The notes under the pieces were generated by a model that was not told the DNA's origin, made no database searches, and saw only the letters and a list, made by a program, of their open reading frames with translations. Below are positions 39,643 to 49,683 of a DNA stretch of 64,000 nt, piece after piece. The DNA comes from Clostridia bacterium (GTDB taxonomy: Bacteria; Bacillota; Limnochordia; DTU080; RSA5): the NCBI GenBank assembly GCA_002919235.1, contig PKEX01000017.1:62001-126000 (forward strand), written 5' to 3'. The position numbers and the translations under genes are program-made. Each line of letters begins with the position of its first letter. Within the stretch, counting starts at the first letter, position 1.

Positions 39643-42600
39643 GTGTTCTTGAAGTCCATCACGCTGCACGGGTTCAAGTCTTTCGCCGGGCGCACCACGC
39701 TGGAGCTGCCTAAAGGGATTGCGGCCGTGGTGGGCCCCAACGGCAGCGGCAAGAGCAACATCGCCGACGCCATCCGCTGGGTCCTCGGGGAACAGAGCGT
39801 GCGCCTCTTGCGGGGCACCCGTCTGGAAGACGTGATCTTCGCCGGGAGCGAGCGAAAGAAGTCCCTGGGGATGGCGGAGGTCTCCCTCACCTTCGACAAC
39901 ACCGGCGGGCAGATCCCCCTGGAATATTCCGAGGTGACCGTCACCCGCCGGGTCTACCGGTCCGGAGAGAGCGAGTTCTTCATCAACCGCACGCCCTGCC
40001 GCCTCAAGGACATCCAGGAGCTGTTTCTCGACACGGGGCTCGGGCGCGGGTCGCTTTCCATCATCGGCCAGGGCGAGGTGGACGCCGTCTTGAACGCCCG
40101 GCCGGAGGAGCGGCGTGCCTTTCTCGAAGAGGCGGCGGGCATCAGCAAGTACCGGGTGAAAAAGCGGGAGGCTCTCCTCAAGCTCGCCCAGACGGAGGAG
40201 CACTTAGTCCGCCTCGGCGACATCATCGGCGAGGTGGAAGCCCGCCTCGGCCCGCTGGCGGCCCAGGCGGAAGCGGCTAAGGCGTATGAACGGGTGGCCG
40301 AGAGGCTGCGCGAGGTCGAGATCCGGCTGTTCGTCGGCGAGCTCTTGGAACTGGAGCGAAAGGCCGCCGAGCTGGCGGCGGCCCTGCGGGAGAGGGAAGA
40401 GCACCGGGACAAGGCAGAAGCCGCGGCGCGCGCCCTCGAGTCCAAACTGGCCGAGATGAGCGGCGCGGTGGACGCGCTGGACGAGGAGATAGAGCGGCTT
40501 CACGCGGGCCTTCAGGAACTGCACCGGAGCGAGCTGGACGCGAAGCACCAAGGAGAGCTGGCCCGGGCCCTTCTGGAGCGGGCCGGGGAGGACGAGGCCG
40601 AGATTCATCGCCGCATCCAGAGTGCCGGGGAGCGAGCAGCCCGCCTCTCCGCCGAATTGGAGCGGACCCGGGAAGCGCTGGCCCGGGCCAGGGAGGAGCT
40701 GGCACCCAAGGCGCGGGAGCTGCATGCGCTGGAGGAAGCGGTGGCCGGCACCTTCCGCCGGGCGGAGGACACGGCGCGCGCTCTGGAGCAGAAGCGCCGG
40801 GAGCTGGCCGGGGTCTCGCAGCGCCTGGTCCAAATCGAAAGCCTGCGGGCGTCTCTCGGGCGCGAGGAGGCCCACCGGGGAGACGCTCGCAGCGAAGCGG
40901 TGCAGCGCCTGGAGGAGTTGACCCAAGAGCTCCAGGAAGAGCAGCGTCACCTTGAAGAGGCGCAGCGCCGCCTCGCGGAAGTGGAGCGCGCCGGCCGGGA
41001 GGTGCGGGAGCGCATCGCCGGCCTCGAAGGGGAATCCGCCGGTTTGCGCGCAGAGCGGGAGCGGCTCGAGGCGGCGCTGGCTTCGGTGCGCGGCAAGCTC
41101 CACGAACTCAGCGCGGAACGGCGGGCCCTCGCGGAGATGGAGGCCGCCCGGGAGGGCTATCACCGGGGCGTGCGGGAGGCTTTGGCCGCCGCCGGGCGGC
41201 GGGGATGGGGCCTGCTGGGCGCCGTCGCGGAACTGATCCGGGTCAGCCGGGAGCTGGAGACCGCGATCGAGGTGGCGCTGGGCGGGGCCGCCCAGTACAT
41301 CGTCGCGGAGCGGGACGAGGATGCCAAGCAGGCGATCCTCCATCTCAAGGAGACCCGGGCCGGCCGGGCCACGTTCCTCCCGTTGAACACGCTGAAAGCG
41401 CAGGCCCTGCCTCCGGAGGCCCGGCGGGCTCTGGACGGGATCTCCGGCGTCGTGGGGGTGGCCGCGGACCTGGTGGAGGTGGACGAGGCGTGCCGCCCGG
41501 CGGTGGATTACCTGTTGGGCCGGGTGGTGGTGACGCGGGACCTGGACGCGGCCATGGCCGTCGCGCGGCGGGTAAGGGGGGTCAGCCGCGCCGTCACGCT
41601 CGACGGCGATCTGGTGGTTCCTCAAGGCGCCATGACCGGCGGCAGCCGGCCGGGCCGCTCCGACGGCCTCATCGCCCGCGGGCGGCAACTGGAGGAGCTC
41701 TCGCTGGCCATCGGCCAGGCGAAGGAGCGGGAAGAGCAGCTGGTCCGGAGCCTAGCCGCTTTGGAAGAGAAGGCCATGGCCCTGGCGGGCTCGTTGAAGG
41801 AGGCCGAGGAGGCCCGCCGCCGGATCGAGATCGAGCGGATCTCGGCGGAGCGGGACGTCAAGGAGGCCGAGCGCAACGCCGCGCGCGCCCTGCGGGACGT
41901 GGAGGCGCTGCGGCAGACCGTCGAGCGGTTTGACGCCGACCAGGCCGCGCGGGAACAGGAGGCGGCCGCGCTCGAGCAGGAGCAGGCGCTGCTCGCCGAA
42001 AAGCAGGACCAGCTCCGGCGGGAGATCGAGGGGCTGGAGCAGGAGGTGCTCTCCCTGCGGGAAGCGCGGGAGGAGGCGCGCCGTCAGGCCGAAGCGCTGA
42101 GGCTGGAAGTACACGCTTTGAGGCAGGAGATGGAGCAGCGCGAGCGGGAAGAGCGCCGTCTCCAGGCGGAACTGGCCGAGGCGGAGCGGGCCGTGGAGGA
42201 GGAGAAGGCCCGCCTCGCGGAGCTCCACCGGGCGCGCCGGCAGGCCAAGGAGCGCCTGGACGAGGCTGCGGCCCGGGCGCAGGCCGCGGGCAGGCAGCGA
42301 GAAGAGAGCGAGTCCCGCCTGGAGGAACTCCGGCGGCAGCGCAAGGCCGTCAAGGACGAGCTGGACGCCTTGTCGGCCAAGGCGAAGGAGGCCCAGGCCC
42401 GGCTGGCCGCGGCCCACCAGGAGGTGACCCGCCTTCTGGTCGAGAGGGAACGGACGGAGGTCGCGCGGGAGCAGGCGCTCGAGCGCCTGCGGGAACAGGG
42501 CGTCGACGATCCGCACGATGCGGCGCGGCGGGTCGCGCAAGAGGGCGCCGGGGATCCCGCCGCCCTGAAGGCGGAGGTGCGTCGCCTGCGGCAAGAGCTG

Positions 42601-43218
42601 GACGCCATGGGGCCGGTCAACCTGGCCAGCGTGGAAGAGTACGAAGAGGTGAAAAAGCGCCACGCCTTCCTCACCGCCCAGCGAGATGACCTCCTGGAGG
42701 CCAAAGAGAAGCTGGACCAGGTGATCGCCCGCATCGACAGGGAGTCCGTGGAAAAGCTGCAGGACGTCTACGCCAAAGTGAGGGCGGCTTTTGCCGCCAC
42801 CTTCACCCGCCTGTTCGGCGGCGGCAAGGCGGACTTGCTCTTTACCGATCCCGACGACCCGCTGGAGTCGGGGATCGACATCGTGGTGCAGCCGCCCGGC
42901 AAGCGGCTCCAGAACCTGTTGGCCCTCTCCGGCGGTGAGAAGGCGCTGGCAGCCATCGCCCTCCTCTTTGCACTGCTGGAGGTGAAGCCCAGCCCCTTCT
43001 GCGTCCTGGACGAGATCGACGCCGCCTTGGACGATCACAACCTGGAGCGGTTCCGGGCGCTGCTGGTGGAGTACGCCGCGCGGACCCAGTTTCTCGTCAT
43101 CACGCACCGCCAGACCACGATGGAAGGAGCGGACAGCCTCTTCGGCGTCACGATGGAGGAGGCGGGCGTGTCGACGTTGGTGTCGCTGGACCTTGAGCGC
43201 GTCAAGACTGTCTCATGA
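39643..43218 (+). CDS. smc: chromosome segregation ATPase SMC
   Basis: SMC compacts and segregates the chromosome together with ScpAB. The head has Walker A VGPNGSGKSNIADAIRWVLG near residue 30; Q-loop follows. Two long coiled coils (about residues 170-500 and 670-1020) surround a hinge with GAAQYIVAERDEDAKQAI and a Gly-rich patch GAMTGGS. The C-terminal head has the signature LLALSGGEKALAAIALLFA and Walker B PFCVLDEIDAALDD. GTG at 39643 lies 8 bases after GGGAGG; the open frame upstream to 39547 is not coding. 1191 residues, the usual length. scpA/scpB are not in the window. Confidence 0.97.
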   Translation: MFLKSITLHGFKSFAGRTTLELPKGIAAVVGPNGSGKSNIADAIRWVLGEQSVRLLRGTRLEDVIFAGSERKKSLGMAEVSLTFDNTGGQIPLEYSEVTVTRRVYRSGESEFFINRTPCRLKDIQELFLDTGLGRGSLSIIGQGEVDAVLNARPEERRAFLEEAAGISKYRVKKREALLKLAQTEEHLVRLGDIIGEVEARLGPLAAQAEAAKAYERVAERLREVEIRLFVGELLELERKAAELAAALREREEHRDKAEAAARALESKLAEMSGAVDALDEEIERLHAGLQELHRSELDAKHQGELARALLERAGEDEAEIHRRIQSAGERAARLSAELERTREALARAREELAPKARELHALEEAVAGTFRRAEDTARALEQKRRELAGVSQRLVQIESLRASLGREEAHRGDARSEAVQRLEELTQELQEEQRHLEEAQRRLAEVERAGREVRERIAGLEGESAGLRAERERLEAALASVRGKLHELSAERRALAEMEAAREGYHRGVREALAAAGRRGWGLLGAVAELIRVSRELETAIEVALGGAAQYIVAERDEDAKQAILHLKETRAGRATFLPLNTLKAQALPPEARRALDGISGVVGVAADLVEVDEACRPAVDYLLGRVVVTRDLDAAMAVARRVRGVSRAVTLDGDLVVPQGAMTGGSRPGRSDGLIARGRQLEELSLAIGQAKEREEQLVRSLAALEEKAMALAGSLKEAEEARRRIEIERISAERDVKEAERNAARALRDVEALRQTVERFDADQAAREQEAAALEQEQALLAEKQDQLRREIEGLEQEVLSLREAREEARRQAEALRLEVHALRQEMEQREREERRLQAELAEAERAVEEEKARLAELHRARRQAKERLDEAAARAQAAGRQREESESRLEELRRQRKAVKDELDALSAKAKEAQARLAAAHQEVTRLLVERERTEVAREQALERLREQGVDDPHDAARRVAQEGAGDPAALKAEVRRLRQELDAMGPVNLASVEEYEEVKKRHAFLTAQRDDLLEAKEKLDQVIARIDRESVEKLQDVYAKVRAAFAATFTRLFGGGKADLLFTDPDDPLESGIDIVVQPPGKRLQNLLALSGGEKALAAIALLFALLEVKPSPFCVLDEIDAALDDHNLERFRALLVEYAARTQFLVITHRQTTMEGADSLFGVTMEEAGVSTLVSLDLERVKTVS

Positions 43219-43270
43219 GGCGGGCCGGGCTCTTGACGGAAGGCGAAGGACCGGAGAAGGAGACGAGGTC

Positions 43271-44218
<948 letters not shown>

Positions 44219-44327
44219 AGGGAAGAGGCGCTTTTCTCCGGATGGTCTGACTTTTCGGCAGGAACTTCGGGACCGGGAGCGAATAGAGTACCAGCCGACC
44301 GGAGTGGGCCCTTTCTTATGATCCTGA

Positions 44328-44345
44328 TTGTGATAGTGCTCACAA
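44328..44345. promoter_or_regulatory. Rex-type operator upstream of the hydrogenase operon
   Basis: TTGTGATAGTGCTCACAA is a perfect inverted repeat of TTGTGA and TCACAA with a 6-base centre, which matches the known Rex box (TTGTGAA-N4-TTCACAA) except at one base on each side of the centre. Rex binds NAD+ and represses fermentative and hydrogenase genes; NADH releases it. The site overlaps the -35 box of the putative promoter. Confidence 0.85.
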
Positions 44346-44356
44346 GCACATATACG
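44328..44356 (+). promoter_or_regulatory. putative promoter of the hydrogenase operon
   Basis: TTGTGA (44328-44333, 4 of 6) and TATACG (44351-44356, 4 of 6) are separated by 17 bases. The -35 half lies within the Rex box, so bound Rex would exclude RNA polymerase. The hydB start is about 60 bases downstream. Confidence 0.5.
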
Positions 44357-44414
44357 CCGGGTCCACCGCCCGGAAGGCTTGGGTTCAGAGGCAGAGTGGC
44401 AAGGGGGAAGTCCC

Positions 44415-46244
44415 ATGCGCGGCAAGGGCCGAGTGCTGGTGTGCGCCGGCGCAGGGTGCATCTCCTCGGGGTGCCAACGCCTCGCGGAGGCGCTGCGCCA
44501 GCGGATCGAAGAAGCGGGGCTGGACGGCCAGTTTGACGTGGTGGAGACCGGCTGCGTCGGATCCTGTGACCTAGGGCCGGTGGTGGTCGTCGAAAGCGAC
44601 GGCACCTTCTACGCGCGCGTCAAGCCCGAGGACGCGCCGGACATCGTCACCCGGCACCTGGTGTGGGGCCGGCCGGTGGAGCGGCTCCTTCACACGCCGG
44701 AGGCCGGCGGGAAGTCGGCGGCCAAGATGGACGAGATCGGGTTTTTCCGGGCGCAGACCCGTGTGGTCCTGCGCAACTGCGGCGCGATGGACCCGCGGAA
44801 CATCGACGAGTACATCGCCCGCCGGGGCTACGAAGCCCTGGCCAAGGCGCTGACCGCCATGACGCCGGCGGAGGTGGTCGAGGCGGTGAAGGCGTCGGGG
44901 CTTCGGGGGCGCGGCGGCGCCGGATTTCCCACCGGCGTCAAGTGGGAGCTGGCGGCCCGGGCGGAAGGGACCCCCAAGTACGTGGTGTGCAACGCCGACG
45001 AAGGCGACCCGGGAGCCTTCATGGACCGCTCGGTCTTGGAGGGCGACCCCCACAGCGTCATCGAGGCGATGATCCTCGCGGGGTACGCCATCGGTGCGAG
45101 CCAGGGATTCGTCTACGTGCGGGCCGAGTACCCCCTCGCGGTGGAACGCTTGGGCTACGCGATCGGCCAGGCCCGGGAGCGGGGCTTTCTGGGCAGGAAC
45201 ATCCTCGGCAGCGGCTTCGACTTCGACCTCGAGATCCGGGTGGGAGCCGGCGCCTTCGTCTGCGGCGAGGAGACCGCGCTGATCGCCTCCATCGAAGGGA
45301 AGCGGGGCATGCCCCGGCCGCGGCCGCCTTTTCCGGCCCAAGCCGGGCTCTGGGGAAAGCCGACGCTCATCAACAACGTGGAGACCTTCGCGAACATCGC
45401 CCCCATCATCCTCAACGGTCCCCGGTGGTTCCGGAGCATAGGGACGGAGAGGAGCCCGGGGACGAAAGTTTTCGCCCTGGCCGGGAAAATCAACCACACC
45501 GGCTTGGTGGAAGTGCCGATGGGGACGAGCCTGCGGCAGATCATCTACGAAGTGGGCGGCGGCATTCCCGGGGGGAAGAAGTTCAAGGCGGCCCAGACGG
45601 GCGGGCCGTCCGGCGGCTGCATCCCCGCGGAGTACCTGGACGTTCCCATGGAGTACGATTCCCTGGTGAGCCTGGGCGCCATGATGGGCTCCGGCGGCCT
45701 CATCGTCATGGACGAGGACACCTGTATGGTCGACGTCGCCAAGTTCTTCCTGCAGTTCACCCAGGACGAGTCGTGCGGCACGTGTGTTCCCTGCCGCGAA
45801 GGGACCAAGGCGATGCTCGACATCCTCGAACGCATCACCCGGGGCGAGGGGGAGGAAGACGACCTCGCGCTCCTGGAGAGCCTGGCTGAGACCATCAAGA
45901 AGACGTCCCTTTGCGGCCTGGGTCAGACGGCGCCCAACCCGGTCCTCAGCACGCTGCGCTACTTCCGGGACGAGTACGAAGCGCACGTACGGGAGAAGCG
46001 CTGCCCGGCGGGGGTTTGCAAGGGGCTGGCGCCTTACGTGATCCACCTGGACAAGTGCCGCGGGTGCGGGCGCTGCGTCAAGGTCTGCCCGGCCGAGGCC
46101 ATCTATCCCGTGGAGCTCCCCAAGGCCGCGGGCGACGAAGAGCGGGCCAGGCGGCGACTCCCCCTCTACGCCATCGACCCGTCCAAGTGCATCAAGTGCG
46201 GAGCGTGTGCCGCCGAGTGCCGCTTGGGCGCGATTTCTCGCTGA
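44415..46244 (+). CDS. hydB: NAD(H)-linked [FeFe]-hydrogenase subunit B (NuoF-like, HydB)
   Basis: The flavoprotein subunit that exchanges electrons with NAD(H). An N-terminal thioredoxin-like [2Fe-2S] domain (CAGAGCISSGC and CVGSCDLG) precedes the NuoF core with FMN/NADH motifs RGRGGAGFPTGVKWELA, GAGAFVCGEETALIASIEG and the N3-type cluster SCGTCVPCREGTKAML with a later CGLGQTAPNP; the C-terminus is a two-[4Fe-4S] ferredoxin (CRGCGRCVKVCPAEAI, CIKCGACAAECRLGAI). 609 residues. ATG at 44415 follows AAGGGGGAAG; the frame open from 44379 lacks a ribosome site. It is the first gene of the hydBAC unit. Confidence 0.93.
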   Translation: MRGKGRVLVCAGAGCISSGCQRLAEALRQRIEEAGLDGQFDVVETGCVGSCDLGPVVVVESDGTFYARVKPEDAPDIVTRHLVWGRPVERLLHTPEAGGKSAAKMDEIGFFRAQTRVVLRNCGAMDPRNIDEYIARRGYEALAKALTAMTPAEVVEAVKASGLRGRGGAGFPTGVKWELAARAEGTPKYVVCNADEGDPGAFMDRSVLEGDPHSVIEAMILAGYAIGASQGFVYVRAEYPLAVERLGYAIGQARERGFLGRNILGSGFDFDLEIRVGAGAFVCGEETALIASIEGKRGMPRPRPPFPAQAGLWGKPTLINNVETFANIAPIILNGPRWFRSIGTERSPGTKVFALAGKINHTGLVEVPMGTSLRQIIYEVGGGIPGGKKFKAAQTGGPSGGCIPAEYLDVPMEYDSLVSLGAMMGSGGLIVMDEDTCMVDVAKFFLQFTQDESCGTCVPCREGTKAMLDILERITRGEGEEDDLALLESLAETIKKTSLCGLGQTAPNPVLSTLRYFRDEYEAHVREKRCPAGVCKGLAPYVIHLDKCRGCGRCVKVCPAEAIYPVELPKAAGDEERARRRLPLYAIDPSKCIKCGACAAECRLGAISR

Positions 46245-46290
46245 GGGCGAGGGCCAGGCCCGCGGTACACAGCTGGGAGAGGTGTTCGCT

Positions 46291-48027
46291 ATGGAACGCG
46301 TGAGGCTCTTGATCGACGGCCAACCCGTAGAGGTGGAGCCGGGCGCGACCATCCTCGAAGCGGCAAGGCGCATCGGCATTGACATACCGACGCTCTGCCA
46401 CCACCCCGCCCTGGGCGGCGGCGGGGCGTGCCGGGTCTGCGTCTGTGAAGTGGAAGGAGCCAAGACCCTGGTCGCCGCGTGCGTCTGCCCGGCCAGCGAC
46501 GGGATGGTTGTCTGGACCCATTCGAAGGCGGTCCGGGATGCCCGGCGGATGGTGGTGGAGCTGATCCTCGCCGCGCACCCGCAGGACTGCCTCGCCTGCG
46601 CCCGCTCTGACACCTGTGAGCTGCGGCGGCTGGCCGCCCGGCTCAACGCAGGACCCGCGCGGTTCCGGCGCGAGAAGGCGGTGCCGGCCGTCGACGCGTC
46701 CAACCCGTCGCTGGTCCGGGACCCGTCCAAGTGCATCCTGTGCGGGCGATGCGTCAAGGTCTGCCGGGACGTCCAGGGCGTCGCCGCCATCGGCTACGCC
46801 CACAGGGGCATCGAAGCCGCGGTGGGGCCGGCCTACGGCGATCCCCTGGCGTACACCCGGTGCGTCTTCTGCGGCCAGTGCGCTGCGGTGTGCCCGGTGG
46901 GCGCCATCGTGGTCAAGGACGACACGGACCGCGTCTTTGAGGCGCTGAGCGATCCGGCCAAACACGTGGTGGTGCAGGTGGCCCCGGCGGTGCGGGCGGC
47001 TTTGGGCGAGGAGTTCGGCCTGCCGGCCGGGACGGACGTCACCCGGGAGATGGTGGGCGCCCTCAAGCGGCTGGGATTCGACGCCGTCTTTGACACCCAG
47101 TTCTCGGCCGACCTGACCATCGTGGAGGAAGGGCACGAGTTCATCGAACGGCTGAAAAGCGGGGAGCGGCTGCCGCTCATCACCTCGTGCAGCCCCGGAT
47201 GGATCAACTATATGGAAAACTTCCATCCGGAGCTGGCGGCTCATGTCTCCTCGTGCAAGTCCCCGCAGCAGATGATGGGAGCCGTCATCAAGACCTACTA
47301 CGCCCGCCAAGCGGGCATCGACCCGGAGACCATCGTTTCCGTCTCCGTGATGCCCTGCACCGCGAAGAAGTTCGAGGCGCAAAGACCCGAGATGAACAGT
47401 TCGGGCTACCGGGACGTAGACGTGGTGCTCACCACCCGGGAGCTGGCCGCCATGCTGCGGCAGGCCGGGATCGACCTCAGCGGGGCCCCGCAGGCTGACT
47501 TCGACAGCCCGCTGGGAGAGTCGACGGGCGCCGGCGAGATCTTCGGCGTGACCGGCGGCGTCATGGAAGCGGCGCTCCGGTCAGTCTCCTTCGCGCTGGC
47601 CGGCGAGCCCCTGGAGGAGCTGGAGGTGCGGCCGGTGCGCGGCTTTGAGGGACTGCGGGAGGCGGAGATCGAGATCGCCGGGCGCCCGGTGCGGGTCGCC
47701 GTGGCCCACGGTCTCTCCAACGCCGAAGAGCTCCTGAGGCGGATCCAGCGGGGCGAGCGGGAGTACCACTTCGTCGAAGTGATGGCTTGCCCCGGCGGCT
47801 GCATCGGCGGCGGAGGCCAGCCGCTGTCCAAGGATCCGGAAATACGGCAGAAGCGCGCCTCCGTGCTGTACCGCGGCGACCGCGCCAAACGGCAGCGCAT
47901 GGCCCACGACAACCCGGCCGTCCGGAGGCTTTACGAGGAGTTTCTCGGGCAGCCGGGCAGCCCGCTGGCGCACCGGCTGCTCCACACCACCTACTGCCAG
48001 AAGCTGTCGCCGGCCGCCGCCTCGTGA
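46291..48027 (+). CDS. hydA: [FeFe]-hydrogenase catalytic subunit (HydA)
   Basis: The H-cluster subunit that makes or consumes H2. N-terminal [2Fe-2S] ferredoxin (Cys36, 47, 50, 64), a His-Cys [4Fe-4S] motif HPQDCLACARSDTC, two [4Fe-4S] motifs (CILCGRCVKVC, CVFCGQCAAVCP), then the H domain with L1 TSCSPGW (Cys300), L2 MPCTAKKFE (Cys356) and L3 MACPGGCIGGGGQP (Cys500, Cys504); a small-subunit-like C-terminus follows. All H-cluster ligands are present. The pairing with NuoF- and NuoE-like genes places it in group A3, known for electron bifurcation. The maturases HydE, HydF and HydG are not in the window. ATG 46291, GGGAGAGG site. Confidence 0.95.
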   Translation: MERVRLLIDGQPVEVEPGATILEAARRIGIDIPTLCHHPALGGGGACRVCVCEVEGAKTLVAACVCPASDGMVVWTHSKAVRDARRMVVELILAAHPQDCLACARSDTCELRRLAARLNAGPARFRREKAVPAVDASNPSLVRDPSKCILCGRCVKVCRDVQGVAAIGYAHRGIEAAVGPAYGDPLAYTRCVFCGQCAAVCPVGAIVVKDDTDRVFEALSDPAKHVVVQVAPAVRAALGEEFGLPAGTDVTREMVGALKRLGFDAVFDTQFSADLTIVEEGHEFIERLKSGERLPLITSCSPGWINYMENFHPELAAHVSSCKSPQQMMGAVIKTYYARQAGIDPETIVSVSVMPCTAKKFEAQRPEMNSSGYRDVDVVLTTRELAAMLRQAGIDLSGAPQADFDSPLGESTGAGEIFGVTGGVMEAALRSVSFALAGEPLEELEVRPVRGFEGLREAEIEIAGRPVRVAVAHGLSNAEELLRRIQRGEREYHFVEVMACPGGCIGGGGQPLSKDPEIRQKRASVLYRGDRAKRQRMAHDNPAVRRLYEEFLGQPGSPLAHRLLHTTYCQKLSPAAAS

Positions 48028-48086
48028 GCGGGGGAGGCCGGCTGTGGGCAGGTCTGGCCAACGCCGGCAGATTCGAGGTGAAACCG

Positions 48087-48596
48087 ATGGCGCAGGCAGC
48101 AGTGGGAACCGTTTCCAACCTCCAGAGCCGTGAGCCCGGCCCGGAGGTGCTGGAAAAGGTGGACAAGGTGATCGAGGCCTACCGGGGAAAGGAGGGAGCT
48201 TTGATCCCGGTCCTGCACGAAGTGCAGCAGATCGCCGGCTACCTTCCCCGGTGTGTCCTCCGCCGGATCGCAAGGGGTCTCGCCGTCCCAGAGTCGGAAG
48301 TGTACGGGGTCGTCACCTTCTATTCGCTGTTCACCATGACGCCGGCGGGCCGCCACAAGATCGGGGTGTGCATGGGCACGGCGTGCTACGTGAAAGGGGC
48401 GGCGGCGCTGCTGGAGGCCGTCCGCAGCGCCTCGGGCGCCGGCGCGGACGGCATCTCGCACGACGGCCGCTTCAGCCTGGAGGTGACCCGCTGCGTAGGC
48501 GCGTGCGGCCTGGCACCGGTGCTTTCCGTCGACGGGGAGATCTACAGCCGGGTCGAGCCCGAAGCCGTTCCCGCGATCCTGGAGCGGTACCCGTAG
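48087..48596 (+). CDS. hydC: NuoE-like hydrogenase subunit C (HydC)
   Basis: A 169-residue thioredoxin-fold [2Fe-2S] protein of the NuoE family. The four-cysteine pattern is visible in CMGTACYVKG and RCVGACGLAPVL. It follows the typical helical N-terminus (VLEKVDKVIEAYRGKEGALIPVLHEVQQIAGYLP) and SEVYGVVTFYSLF. ATG 48087 after GAGGTG. With HydB and HydA it forms the trimeric complex. The order B-A-C differs from the common C-B-A. A strong terminator follows. Confidence 0.93.
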   Translation: MAQAAVGTVSNLQSREPGPEVLEKVDKVIEAYRGKEGALIPVLHEVQQIAGYLPRCVLRRIARGLAVPESEVYGVVTFYSLFTMTPAGRHKIGVCMGTACYVKGAAALLEAVRSASGAGADGISHDGRFSLEVTRCVGACGLAPVLSVDGEIYSRVEPEAVPAILERYP

Positions 48597-48626
48597 TTCG
48601 CCGGCATCGAGCACGTCCCGGGAGGA

Positions 48627-48680
48627 GGCGGCGCCCCGGCCGCGGCCCGAGGAGGCCGCGCGCCGGGGCGCCGCCTTTCC
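48627..48680 (+). terminator. terminator between hydC and the ABC transporter
   Basis: A perfect 13-bp GC-rich stem, GGCGGCGCCCCGG (48627-48639) with CCGGGGCGCCGCC (48663-48675), encloses a 23-base loop and is followed by TTT. It lies between convergent genes and may stop transcription from both sides. Confidence 0.7.
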
Positions 48681-48686
48681 GGCGCT

Positions 48687-49676
48687 TCACTGCTCCGGTG
48701 CCCGCGCCTCGTCGAGGAGGGACCTGTCGATCATCGCCGAGACGTCGATTTTCCGGGCGATCAACCCCCGCTCGAACAGGAAGTCGGCCACGGCCTGAAG
48801 GTCCTCGAGGGCCCCGAGGTCCAGCTCCGAGGAGAAGCGGTACTTGGCGGCCACCCGTTCCACCACGGGCAGCGGAAGGTCCAGTTCGGCTGCGGCCAGT
48901 TCCAAGAGTCCGGCGTCGAGATCCTGGGCCCGCGCCGCGGCGGCCTCCTGCGCCCGCAGGTATTCCACCACCACCTCCGGGTGATCCCGGAGGAACTGGC
49001 CCCGGACCGCGACGAAGGTGGCTCCCGGCATCAGCCCTTCGCCCGTCCTGAGCACCCGCACTCTGCCCTGGGATTCAAAAGCGGACATCGTAGGCTCCAC
49101 GGCCAGCGCCGCGTCGGCGTGGCCGTTGATCACGTAGTTGATCGCGTTGGGCACCAGGTCGTTCAGGAACTGCACGTCGTCCAGGGTGAGGCCCGCCTCT
49201 TCCAGCGCCCGGGCCAAGAGGTAGTGCACCTCGGTGCCGGCCGGGCCCACCACCACCTTGCCTTTGAGGTCGGCGACGGACGCGATGGGCGAATCGGCTC
49301 GCACGACGATGCCGAAGCCCCGGGGCGCCCGGCTGTACCCGGCCACCAGGACGATGTCCCGCCCGCCCGCGAACGAGACGATCGCCGACGTCCCTCCCAT
49401 GACGCTGGCGATGTCCAGCTCCCCGGCGGCCATGCTCTCCGTCATGAGCGATCCCTTGAGAAGCCCGCCGACCCACTCCACCTGAATTCCCATCGGGCTC
49501 AACCGCTCCTCGAGGAGGCCCTGGCGCATGAGGATGGTGGGCGCGTTGAACGGGACGGGGTTGTACGAGACTCGAAGGCGCACGGGGCCGCTTTGCGCGC
49601 ACGCCATACCGGAGCCGGCCAGCAGCGCGACGACGAGCGCAAGGACGGCGAACGTTCTCCTTCCGGCACGCACCAT
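48687..49676 (-). CDS. ABC transporter substrate-binding protein, SsuA/NMT1 type
   Basis: A 329-residue periplasmic-type binding protein for a nitrate/sulfonate/taurine/thiamine-precursor type uptake system; the real ligand is not evident. A signal peptide (TFAVLALVVALLAGSGMACA-QS) leads to the lobe motifs VSYNPVPFNAPTILMRQGLL, VEWVGGLLKGSLMTESMAAGELDIASV and PIASVADLKGKVVVGPAGTEVHYLL. The Cys in MACAQ is not in a good lipobox. ATG 49676. It is the last gene of a permease-ATPase-binding protein unit on the minus strand. Confidence 0.82.
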   Translation of the reverse strand: MVRAGRRTFAVLALVVALLAGSGMACAQSGPVRLRVSYNPVPFNAPTILMRQGLLEERLSPMGIQVEWVGGLLKGSLMTESMAAGELDIASVMGGTSAIVSFAGGRDIVLVAGYSRAPRGFGIVVRADSPIASVADLKGKVVVGPAGTEVHYLLARALEEAGLTLDDVQFLNDLVPNAINYVINGHADAALAVEPTMSAFESQGRVRVLRTGEGLMPGATFVAVRGQFLRDHPEVVVEYLRAQEAAAARAQDLDAGLLELAAAELDLPLPVVERVAAKYRFSSELDLGALEDLQAVADFLFERGLIARKIDVSAMIDRSLLDEARAPEQ

Positions 49677-49683
49677 TTTGGGT

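Noticed and set aside
40204-41688. 494-residue minus-strand frame opposite smc
   Set aside because: It is antisense to the smc coiled coil, with low-complexity composition and no ribosome binding site that stands out.
44571-46790. 739-residue open frame on the minus strand opposite hydB
   Set aside because: It is antisense to a well-supported gene. Such long shadow frames are common at this GC content; the composition is Arg/Pro/His-rich and no domain is visible.
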